Assembly (NCBI GenBank): GCA_035293845.1
Contig: DATGMB010000169.1
Coordinates: forward strand, 1 to 25,293
Length of the DNA stretch: 25,293 nucleotides
Direction: 5' to 3'
DNA from: DATGMB01 sp035293845
Lineage (GTDB): Bacteria > Acidobacteriota > Terriglobia > Bryobacterales > Bryobacteraceae
The notes beneath the pieces are model-generated. The model searched no databases, had not been told where the DNA came from, and was given only the letters and a program-made list of their open reading frames with translations. Both the position numbers and the translations under genes were made by a program. Below, piece after piece: positions 12,951 to 22,458 of this stretch; position 1 is the first letter of the stretch; every line of letters begins with the position of its first letter.

Positions 12951-12994
12951 AACGGACACGAAGACGGAGAAGGCCGTCTTCGTGTCCGTTTGTT
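12951..12994 (+). terminator. Strong hairpin terminator
   Basis: CGGACACGAAGACGG (12953-12967) and CCGTCTTCGTGTCCG (12974-12988) form a perfect 15-bp stem, extendable by two A-T pairs, around a six-base loop, with TTTGTT at the 3' side. It lies just after the stop codon at 12932. The left arm and the bases before it (CACGAATCCACACGAACGG) resemble another common dispersed bacterial repeat, so the terminator may derive from one. Confidence 0.8.
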
Positions 12995-12999
12995 ACACT
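12991..12999 (+). promoter_or_regulatory. Possible extended -10 promoter for tRNA-Lys
   Basis: TGTTACACT fits the extended -10 form TGNTATAAT with two mismatches in the hexamer. No good -35 is seen. It would start transcription about 35 bases before the tRNA and overlaps the tail of the preceding terminator. Confidence 0.3.
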
Positions 13000-13014
13000 G
13001 AGGGGTGTTGCTTC

Positions 13015-13034
13015 GCGCCGCCGCCCGGCGGCGC
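13015..13034 (+). repeat. GC-only inverted repeat in the tRNA-Lys leader
   Basis: GCGCCGCCG (13015-13023) and CGGCGGCGC (13026-13034) are perfect complements separated by two bases; a real hairpin would have an 8-bp stem and a four-base loop. It ends six bases before the mature tRNA 5' end, where RNase P cuts. Confidence 0.6.
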
Positions 13035-13040
13035 GCCGGC

Positions 13041-13115
13041 GGGCCGGTAGCTCAATGGTAGAGCATCGCCCTTTTAAGGCGGTGGTTGCGGGTTCGAGTC
13101 CCGCCCGGCTCACCA
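13041..13115 (+). tRNA. tRNA-Lys (anticodon TTT)
   Basis: A full cloverleaf folds by hand: acceptor GGGCCGG/CCGGCTC with one G-T pair, D stem GCTC/GAGC, anticodon stem TCGCC/GGCGG with loop CTTTTAA giving anticodon TTT (decoding AAA and AAG), T stem GCGGG/CCCGC with loop TTCGAGT, discriminator A, and an encoded CCA (13113-13115). It lies nine bases from the convergent deacetylase gene. Confidence 0.96.
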
Positions 13116-13124
13116 AACGCGGCT

Positions 13125-14084
13125 TCAAAACGGAAACATCCTCTTCAACTCCTCTTCCGAAGGCTGCCGGCCGTATTCGCAGATCTCATAAGCCTGCGCA
13201 TACTTGACCGTCCGGGCCCGCTCCGGGCCGTAAAATTTCGCCAGAACATCTCGGTACCTGTCGGCTTCGGCGGCGTAGCGGCGCTCGAGGTTGCGGCGGA
13301 CTTCCTCGTCGCGGCGGCGGCGCGCGGCGGGGTCGTTGGGCGGGTAGAGACTCGCGTTGCCGTCGGCGCCGCCTTCCTGGATCTGCGACTGCATTAGCAG
13401 CAAAGCGTCGAGCGTGGGTTCGATGACATCGTCGATCGCCACCGCGATATCGGCGTGGAACGGATAGGGCCGCTGGAAGCGGTCGGATGCGTAGAGGAAC
13501 ACCGGGTTGCGCTTGAGCGGCGGAACGTCCGGCGTGAAGAACGGCACGCCGACCATATAGGCCGAGTCCTGCACGAGCATCGACGTGTAGCGGTGGTCGG
13601 GGTGGTAATCGTTGGGGCGGTTGGTGATGACGATATCGGCGTTCCACTCGCGAATGACGCGCGTAATGGCGCGGCGGTTTTCGAGCGTGGGGAGGATTTC
13701 GCCGTCGTGGATGTCGAGGACCTCGGTCGAGCCGCCGAGGCTGCGGTCGGTGGCGAGGACTTCGTTCTTGCGGCGGAGTGCGAGCGGTCCGCCGGCCATC
13801 TGCCAGTGGCCGATATCGCCGTTGGTGGCGGAGACGAACTTGACGTGGTGGCCCTGGCGGGCCCACTTCATGGCGACGCCGGCGCCGCGGTATTCGGCAT
13901 CGTCCGGGTGGGCGCCGATTACGGCGATGCGGAGTTTGCCGTCCGGGGCGGGTGCGGACGCGGCCGGTTGCGCGGCGGGCGTCTGGGCGAAGGCGATGGC
14001 AGCCGGCCGGACATCGTGGACCAGAGTGCCCAGCAGAAAGCCGAGCGACCCGGTAAATGCCAGGTGGGCGGGAGAAATCTTCAT
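13125..14084 (-). CDS. Secreted PIG-L/LmbE-family deacetylase
   Basis: This is a 319-residue protein of the zinc-dependent N-acetylglucosaminyl deacetylase-like (LmbE/PIG-L) family, which removes N-acetyl groups from sugar derivatives. The zinc motif AHPDDAE spans residues 58-64, with H59 and D62 as expected ligands. The third ligand motif HPDH (161-164) and the typical TNRPNDYHPDHR context are present. An N-terminal hydrophobic segment (residues 8-35, ending AFAQTP) suggests export, as for many Acidobacteriota members. A good GGAGG precedes the ATG by five bases. The substrate cannot be told from sequence, and nearby genes give no clear pathway. It is convergent with tRNA-Lys. Confidence 0.92.
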   Translation of the reverse strand: MKISPAHLAFTGSLGFLLGTLVHDVRPAAIAFAQTPAAQPAASAPAPDGKLRIAVIGAHPDDAEYRGAGVAMKWARQGHHVKFVSATNGDIGHWQMAGGPLALRRKNEVLATDRSLGGSTEVLDIHDGEILPTLENRRAITRVIREWNADIVITNRPNDYHPDHRYTSMLVQDSAYMVGVPFFTPDVPPLKRNPVFLYASDRFQRPYPFHADIAVAIDDVIEPTLDALLLMQSQIQEGGADGNASLYPPNDPAARRRRDEEVRRNLERRYAAEADRYRDVLAKFYGPERARTVKYAQAYEICEYGRQPSEEELKRMFPF

Positions 14085-14258
14085 GTAAACCTCCGGTTTC
14101 GGGGAATATCAGCAGCAACTTTACACCTTGCTGGGGCAGGGCGGGGTAGGCCGGCGGCGCTCCGGGTGCGCCGGGGGCTCGGGGGATATACCTGTCCGGT
14201 ACGTTAACCCGTACTAACCTGCCTTTGCAACCGGGCCGCCTGAGGGCAAACTAGGGCC

Positions 14259-14417
14259 ATGGATGTGATCACCTCGCCAGTGTACATCGCCTGTACGCTC
14301 TCGCTCTTTGTCGTGCTGGCCGGACTGCTGCTGTGGAGGCACCGGAAGGGACACGCGCAGCGGCGGATTCGCCGCGGGCTGAAGGTTTATACAGGGGGCT
14401 CGCAGGTGCTATCGTGA
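14259..14417 (+). CDS. Putative 52-residue single-pass membrane peptide
   Basis: The frame starts at ATG 14259 (MDVITSPVYIACTLSL) and has one strong hydrophobic helix (residues ~8-26, ending VLAGLLLW) followed by a basic tail (RHRKGHAQRRIRRG), consistent with an N-out/C-in single-pass protein. Its stop TGA overlaps the GTG of the next small frame by GTGA. No family is recognised and no strong Shine-Dalgarno is seen, so it may be spurious. Confidence 0.35.
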   Translation: MDVITSPVYIACTLSLFVVLAGLLLWRHRKGHAQRRIRRGLKVYTGGSQVLS

Positions 14418-14527
14418 CACCGATCGCAAACACCCTCTACACCGTCAATCTCTTCCTGGCGCTCTCGGCCTTGCGGCTGTGGACCGAGCGCAGGCTCCGC
14501 CGGCGCGCCGCCGTCGCGGCCGGCTAA
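14414..14527 (+). CDS. Putative 37-residue membrane peptide coupled to the previous ORF
   Basis: Starting at GTG 14414 (GTGA overlap with the preceding stop), the frame encodes MTPIANTLYTVNLFLALSAL and then a basic tail LRLWTERRLRRRAAVAAG. It has one short hydrophobic segment, the same helix-then-Arg plan as its neighbour. The frame is open further upstream to an ATG at 14333 but that extension is Arg/Pro-rich and overlaps the neighbour. Its stop codon (14525-14527) overlaps the end of the convergent DUF2934 gene. Evidence is only layout and hydrophobicity. Confidence 0.3.
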   Translation: MTPIANTLYTVNLFLALSALRLWTERRLRRRAAVAAG

Positions 14528-14730
14528 AACTCGCGACGCCGCTTCAGTTCCTCTTCCGCGCGGAACCAGTCGTCCCATGGCGAGCCGCCCTGGCGTCCGC
14601 GGGCTTCCCAATACGAATAAGCCAGCTCCGCCACCTCGGCATGGGTGGGGGCATCGAGCTCGTCGGTTGCGGTCAGCAATTCGGCTGGCGCCTCACCCGG
14701 TTCGTCGTCCAGCAGCTTGGTGCGATCCAT
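14524..14730 (-). CDS. DUF2934 family small protein
   Basis: This 68-residue acidic protein has the DUF2934 signature in its second half: HAEVAELAYSYWEARG followed by GSPWDDWFRAEEELKRR. The family is widespread in Acidobacteriota and Proteobacteria; function is unknown. I chose the ATG at 14730 because AGGTGG (14736-14741) is well placed before it and the upstream extension to 14808 is Arg/His-rich and unlike the family. It is divergent from the trehalose genes by 177 bases. Confidence 0.85.
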   Translation of the reverse strand: MDRTKLLDDEPGEAPAELLTATDELDAPTHAEVAELAYSYWEARGRQGGSPWDDWFRAEEELKRRREF

Positions 14731-14907
14731 CGGGCCACCTCTATCGCCGATTATCCTCGATTCGCGACGGTGGCGCCACGGGTGCGAACGTCCACAGAGG
14801 TGAGCCATATGTTCCGAACCTCACGTTATAACAAATATCCGCCTCCATTGGGAATGCCGCTTGCTAAAGCTGCGTGCGGGTTATAAGCCAGCACCGCAAA
14901 CGCGCCA

Positions 14908-17900
14908 ATGCCGAAAATTGAGCCGATCGAGAGCGATCCGCTGTGGTACAAGGACGCCATTGTATATGAAGCGCACGTACGCGCGTTTTATGACGAATCG
15001 GGGGACGGCATGGGCGATTTTGCCGGGCTGACCGCCAAACTCGACTACCTCGAAGACCTGGGCATCACCGCGGTCTGGCTGCTGCCCTTCTGTCCCTCGC
15101 CTTGGCGCGACGACGGGTATGACACGTCGGACTACACGAATATCCATCCCGCGTACGGCACGCTGCGCGATTTCGAGAATTTTCTGCGGGAGGCGCACCG
15201 GCGCGGCCTGCGCGTGATTACCGAGCTCGTCCTCAACCACACGTCGGACCAGCATGCGTGGTTTCAGCGGTCGCGGCGGGCGCCGGCGGGCTCCCGCTGG
15301 CGCAATTTCTACGTGTGGAGCGATTCGCCCGAGCGGTATCAGGACGCGCGCATCATCTTCAAGGATTTCGAATCTTCGAACTGGACCTGGGACCCGATCG
15401 CCAAGGCATATTACTGGCACCGCTTCTATTCGCACCAGCCGGATCTCAACTATGACAGCCCGGACGTGCGCGCCGCCATGCTGAACGCCGTGGATTTCTG
15501 GCTCGACATGGGCGTCGACGGGCTGCGGCTGGACGCGGTCCCGTATCTGTACGAGCGCGAAGGCACCAATTGCGAGAATCTGCCGGAGACGCATCAGTTC
15601 CTGAAGGAGCTGCGGGCGCACATCGACGCGCGGCATAGCGGCCGCATGCTGCTGGCGGAGGCCAACCAGTGGCCGGAGGACGCCATCGCCTACTTCGGCT
15701 CGGGCGATGAGTGCCACATGGCGTTTCACTTTCCGCTGATGCCGCGGCTTTTCATGGCAACCCGCATGGAGGACCGCTATCCGATCACCGAAATTCTGGG
15801 GTTGACGCCGCCCATCCCGGACAATTGCCAGTGGGCGCTGTTCCTGCGCAATCACGACGAGCTGACGCTCGAGATGGTCACCGACGAGGAGCGCGACTAT
15901 ATGTACCGGGTCTACGCCCAGGACCGGGAAACGCGGATCAACCTCGGCATACGGCGGAGGCTCGCGCCGCTTCTCGAAAACGACCGGCGGCGCATCGAAC
16001 TCCTCAACGGGCTGCTCTGCTCGATGCCGGGCACGCCGGTGATCTACTACGGCGACGAAATCGGCATGGGGGATAACGTTTACCTCGGCGACCGCAACGG
16101 GGTGCGCACACCGATGCAATGGAGCGGCGATCGCAACGCGGGATTTTCGCGGGCCAACCCGCAGCGGCTGTACCTGCCGGTGAACATCGATCCTCAGTAC
16201 CACTACGAGGCGGTCAACGTCGAAATGCAGCAGTTGAACCCGCATTCGCTGCTGTGGTGGATGCGGCGGCTGCTTTCGCTGCGCAAGCAATGGAAGGCGC
16301 TCGGCCGGGGCTCGATCGAATTTCTCTATCCGGAAAACCGGCGCATCCTGGCGTTCGTGCGCGCCTGGGAGGAGGAGCGCGTGCTGGTGGTGGCGAACCT
16401 TTCGCGATTCACGCAGTGCCTGGAACTGGATCTCACGAGATACCGCGGCGCGGTGCCGCTGGAGCTCTTCGGGCGCACGGAGTTTCCGCCGGTCACCGAC
16501 CAGCCGTACTTCCTTTCGCTTGGGCCGCACGCGTTCTACTGGTTTTCGCTCGAACCGAAGGAGGCCGCGCCGGAGGGGCTGCGGACGCGCACGGGCGAAC
16601 CGCCGACCCTGACCGTCGAAACGTGGAGCGCGGTGTTTTCCCGGCGGGTACGGGAGAAGATCAATCCCATGCTGCCGGCGTTCCTGCGCGGGCAGCGGTG
16701 GTTCCGCAGCCGGACGCGAAAGATTCGCATCGCCGAGATTCACGACGTGGTTCCGTTTGCGCAATCGGGCTCGTACCTGCTGATCCTGCGCGTGGAGTAC
16801 ACCGAGGGCGATCCGGAGTTTTACACGCTCGCGCTGACGGCCACTCCGGGTGTGAGCGAGCTTTCGGAGTTCGTGCTTGCCCGGCTGCGACTTCCGGACG
16901 GCCAGAGCGGGCTGCTGCACGGAGCCTTCCGGCATCCGCCGTTCGCCGATGAGCTGCTGAACGCGATCCTGCGGCGGCGGCGGTACGCCGGAGAAATGGG
17001 CACGCTCACCGTGACGCACACCAGGCTGATGCGGCAATTGCGCGGCAAAGAGGACGCGCCGCTCGCGGCCACTGTCGCCGCCGCCGACCAGGACAACACA
17101 ACCATTTTCTATGGCGACCGGTTCGCGTTGAAGTTCCTGCGCAAGATCGAGGAGGGGCCGCATCCCGAGGAGGAGATGGTGTCGTTCCTCAACCAGGCGG
17201 GCTATCCCGCGGTTGCGCCGCTGGCGGCGACGGTGAACTACTCCAACCCGGAAGGGCAGCCGGCCGCGCTGGCGCTGCTGTTCGGTTTTGTGCGGGACGC
17301 GGTGGACGGCTGGGCATACACGAAGAACCATCTCGGCCTGTTCTTCGAGCACGCGGCGGCGCGCGGGGCCGCGCCGGAGAAGCCGGATGAAGAGGTCGCG
17401 CACGAGCTGATCGGCTCCTACCTGCCATGGGCGCAGCACCTGGCGGCGCGCATCGGCGAAATGCACGCCACGCTGGCGGCCCACCCCGAAAATCCGGTGT
17501 TCGCGCCGGAGCCGTTTACGGACTTCTACCGGCATGGGCTGTACCACGGCATGCTGGCGCGGATGCGGCGCACGCTCGACCAGTTGCTGGCCCGCCTGCA
17601 GCAGTTGCCCGAAACCGTGCGCGGCGATGTGCAGGCCATGCTGGAGCGCCACGACGCGATCCGCGCGCGCTACCGTTTCCTGCGGGACCAGCGCCTGGAC
17701 GCAATGCGCATCCGCATCCACGGCGATCTGCATCTCGCGCAGGTCCTGTACACCGGCAAGGATTTCGTGCTGATCGATTTCGAAGGAGATCCCGCGCGGC
17801 CGCTGAGCGAGCGGCGCATCAAACGATCGCCGCTCGAAGATCTGGCTTCGATGTTCGCCTCGTTCTACACGGCCGCGCAGCACGCGCAGGGTGAAGCGCG

Positions 17901-18171
17901 GGAGGGGCTGGGCGCGGCGCCGGCCGCGCAGGCACGGGCCGGATGGGCGCGGTTCTGGGCGCGCACTGTGGGCCTGGCTTTCCTGGACGCATACCTGCAG
18001 ACGCCGCGCGTCGCGCCGCTGCTGCCGCGCGATCCCGAGCATCTGCGCGTGTTGACGCGCCTGTATATCATGGATCTGGCCATGCGCCGGCTGCAGTACG
18101 AGCTCACGCATGCCCCGGAGCTGGTGCGCATGCCGTGCCGGCTGGTTGTGGACCTGCTGGAGGCGGCCTGA
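14908..18171 (+). CDS. treS: Trehalose synthase / maltokinase fusion
   Basis: This 1087-residue bifunctional protein joins TreS (maltose-trehalose isomerase, GH13) to a maltokinase (Mak/Pep2) that makes maltose-1-phosphate for the GlgE alpha-glucan pathway. Residues 1-550 are TreS: it begins LWYKDAIVYEAHVRAFYDE, with GH13 motifs ELVLNHTS (~105), GLRLDAVP (nucleophile D209), LLAEANQWPED (acid/base E251) and FLRNHDELT (D317). Residues ~580-1080 are maltokinase: an N-terminal cap starting LPAFLRGQRWFRSR, then FALKFLRK, and kinase motifs RIHGDLHLAQVL (D940) and LIDFEGDPARPLSERR (D957, E959). All key residues are present. Such fusions are common in Acidobacteriota and other phyla. No Shine-Dalgarno is evident before ATG 14908. 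treY follows by 34 bases. Confidence 0.96.
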   Translation: MPKIEPIESDPLWYKDAIVYEAHVRAFYDESGDGMGDFAGLTAKLDYLEDLGITAVWLLPFCPSPWRDDGYDTSDYTNIHPAYGTLRDFENFLREAHRRGLRVITELVLNHTSDQHAWFQRSRRAPAGSRWRNFYVWSDSPERYQDARIIFKDFESSNWTWDPIAKAYYWHRFYSHQPDLNYDSPDVRAAMLNAVDFWLDMGVDGLRLDAVPYLYEREGTNCENLPETHQFLKELRAHIDARHSGRMLLAEANQWPEDAIAYFGSGDECHMAFHFPLMPRLFMATRMEDRYPITEILGLTPPIPDNCQWALFLRNHDELTLEMVTDEERDYMYRVYAQDRETRINLGIRRRLAPLLENDRRRIELLNGLLCSMPGTPVIYYGDEIGMGDNVYLGDRNGVRTPMQWSGDRNAGFSRANPQRLYLPVNIDPQYHYEAVNVEMQQLNPHSLLWWMRRLLSLRKQWKALGRGSIEFLYPENRRILAFVRAWEEERVLVVANLSRFTQCLELDLTRYRGAVPLELFGRTEFPPVTDQPYFLSLGPHAFYWFSLEPKEAAPEGLRTRTGEPPTLTVETWSAVFSRRVREKINPMLPAFLRGQRWFRSRTRKIRIAEIHDVVPFAQSGSYLLILRVEYTEGDPEFYTLALTATPGVSELSEFVLARLRLPDGQSGLLHGAFRHPPFADELLNAILRRRRYAGEMGTLTVTHTRLMRQLRGKEDAPLAATVAAADQDNTTIFYGDRFALKFLRKIEEGPHPEEEMVSFLNQAGYPAVAPLAATVNYSNPEGQPAALALLFGFVRDAVDGWAYTKNHLGLFFEHAAARGAAPEKPDEEVAHELIGSYLPWAQHLAARIGEMHATLAAHPENPVFAPEPFTDFYRHGLYHGMLARMRRTLDQLLARLQQLPETVRGDVQAMLERHDAIRARYRFLRDQRLDAMRIRIHGDLHLAQVLYTGKDFVLIDFEGDPARPLSERRIKRSPLEDLASMFASFYTAAQHAQGEAREGLGAAPAAQARAGWARFWARTVGLAFLDAYLQTPRVAPLLPRDPEHLRVLTRLYIMDLAMRRLQYELTHAPELVRMPCRLVVDLLEAA

Positions 18172-18205
18172 GAGGCCGTACGGAAGAGGAGGACCGGCAG
18201 AGGCG

Positions 18206-20914
<2,709 letters not shown>

Positions 20915-20940
20915 GGGCCGGACATGGGGGGCCCCGGCCC
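20915..20940. terminator. Possible hairpin between convergent genes
   Basis: GGGCCGG (20915-20921) can pair with CCGGCCC (20934-20940) in the 27-base gap between treY and the opposite-strand cassette. There is no T tract on either side, so termination is uncertain. Confidence 0.35.
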
Positions 20941-20941
20941 G

Positions 20942-21667
20942 CTACGGAGTCTTCTTGTGAATCGTGAACGTCAGGGGCGCCAGTTCCCCGGGCGTGTTCG
21001 GCTGAAATGGAGCCTGGTCCGTCGCTTTTATCGCCTTGCCGTTCTGATCGAACACGTCCGCGACGGAGCTCGCCACTTGCAGGTTGAGCGCCGTCTTCAG
21101 CGGGATGGCCACTTGATAGTTGCGCCCGGCGCCATCGGCCGAAACGAACCGCGCATGCCGCAGCAGCTTGTCCGGCCCCTGCAGCACGAGCTGCAACTGC
21201 GGCTCCAGCAGCGCCGGCCCTTTGGCCGCTACCTGCGGGAGCACGTGCTCCGGGTCTACGACGCGCACCTGCAGCCATGCGCCTTTCGGCGCAGTGAAAA
21301 CGATTCCGGCAAGCTGCTGCCCGGCCGCGAGCGTGATGGGCGCCTGCGGCGATCCCCAGACGCACGTATCGACCCACGGCGAGTTGGCCGGAGCGGGCTC
21401 GGCGGCCGAGACCTGCGCGCAGAGCACGTACTTGGCCGCTGGGAGCTTCGAGAAGGTGAATGCGCCGTTCGTGCCTGTGAACACCCGCCGTGGCGGGGAC
21501 GGGAAACCTCGCGGCCCGGCGAAGGAGAGCGTGACCGCGGCGCGGAGCGTGCGGCCGTCCTCGGCGAGGATGTGGCCGGAGAGGGAGGCGGTAGGAGGAG
21601 TCTGGGAGAGGCTGGCGCAGGGCAGCACCAATGAAAGAATGGCTACGGACGGCAGGAATCGAATCAT
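20942..21667 (-). CDS. Secreted carboxypeptidase-regulatory-like domain protein
   Basis: This 241-residue protein starts MIRFLPSVAILSLVLPCASL, a signal peptide with likely cleavage near SLSQ. Residues ~27-110 read as a carboxypeptidase-regulatory-like beta-sandwich: ASLSGHILAEDGRTLRAAVT, then TGTNGAFTFSKLPAAKYVL. The remaining half is beta-rich and unrecognised. The ATG at 21667 overlaps the upstream gene's stop as ATGA, and AGGAGGGGG precedes it by about nine bases, which rules out the longer frame to 21814. It is the last gene of a three-gene overlapping cassette; an extracytoplasmic accessory role is inferred. Confidence 0.82.
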   Translation of the reverse strand: MIRFLPSVAILSLVLPCASLSQTPPTASLSGHILAEDGRTLRAAVTLSFAGPRGFPSPPRRVFTGTNGAFTFSKLPAAKYVLCAQVSAAEPAPANSPWVDTCVWGSPQAPITLAAGQQLAGIVFTAPKGAWLQVRVVDPEHVLPQVAAKGPALLEPQLQLVLQGPDKLLRHARFVSADGAGRNYQVAIPLKTALNLQVASSVADVFDQNGKAIKATDQAPFQPNTPGELAPLTFTIHKKTP

Positions 21668-22458
21668 TTCGGAATGCCCCCTCCTGCACGGCGCGCCGCG
21701 CGCTGTGATTCCATGGACCTCATTGTGACGACCTGTCGGCGGAGATAATCGCGCGTCGCTTGGTCCGGCACAAGCCGCTCGAACAGCCGCTCCGCTTCGA
21801 CGCTGGAGTACCACGGAAGTCCCCCGGCGATCAACTGTCCTCCTCCAAGTCGCTCTGCCGCTTTGGAGATGAGCGGAATAGCCGACTCGTCTCCGATGCG
21901 GGCCAGGCCCTCCACGCAGAACGCTACAACATAAGCGTTGGGTGACTCCAGGCCTTCGCGAAAGAGACCGTCCGCTCTTTGGTCCTGCGCCTGGGCAAGG
22001 GCTTGAACGTCCATCGGCTCTACATAAGCTTGAATGACCCTGACCTCGTTAGGGTCCTTGTGGTTCAACGCGCACCAGTTCTCGAACTCGGGGCTGAACT
22101 CCCCGCGACGCCCGCCTCGCTTGTAGAACATCGGTGTTCGGTCCTGGACTGCCTGTCGGACGAAGCTGGCCAAGAACTCGAAGTAGCGGTCCGATTTTTC
22201 TCCGAGGCGGATGAGCGTCGCCGCTATCGCCTGTTTCTCCCGCTTATCTCCGTGGCTTTCGAAAGCCGCCCGCAATGCGGGCAGGATTCGGGCGTCAGGG
22301 GGCTGGGATTCAAGCTGGTACAAGACGGCGTTGTTCAGGGGGGTGTCCGAAAGGCTTCCTAGCAGGCTGTCGAGCTGGGTCTGACCGGCTCCGTTCGGAG
22401 TCATCAAACTCCCGCAGAATACCCACAGCATTGCCGCTCTTGAGATGGTAGGTTTCAT
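21664..22458 (-). CDS. Secreted helical-repeat (HEAT-like) protein
   Basis: This 264-residue protein begins with a signal-like segment (SRAAMLWVFCGSLMTPNGAG). Two HEAT-like helix pairs are visible: about residues 45-85 (DARILPALRAAF, KQAIAATLIRLGEK) and about 175-205 (NAYVVAFCVEGLARIGDES, AIPLISKAAERLG). No catalytic motif is seen. Its ATG overlaps the upstream stop by ATGA and its own stop overlaps the next ATG the same way, so translation of all three is probably coupled. The open frame continues to 22662, but that part overlaps the upstream gene and is His/Pro-rich shadow. HEAT-type proteins are scaffolds, so a binding role is a reasonable guess only. Confidence 0.78.
   Translation of the reverse strand: MKPTISRAAMLWVFCGSLMTPNGAGQTQLDSLLGSLSDTPLNNAVLYQLESQPPDARILPALRAAFESHGDKREKQAIAATLIRLGEKSDRYFEFLASFVRQAVQDRTPMFYKRGGRRGEFSPEFENWCALNHKDPNEVRVIQAYVEPMDVQALAQAQDQRADGLFREGLESPNAYVVAFCVEGLARIGDESAIPLISKAAERLGGGQLIAGGLPWYSSVEAERLFERLVPDQATRDYLRRQVVTMRSMESQRAARRAGGGIPK

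Noticed and set aside
14861..14886. TTGCTA...TTATAA as a promoter for treS-mak
   Set aside because: The spacer would be only 14 bases and no better -35 is present; too weak to annotate.
14881..18111. 1076-codon open frame antisense to treS-mak
   Set aside because: Same compositional shadow effect; no recognisable motif, and the opposite strand carries all catalytic residues of TreS and maltokinase.
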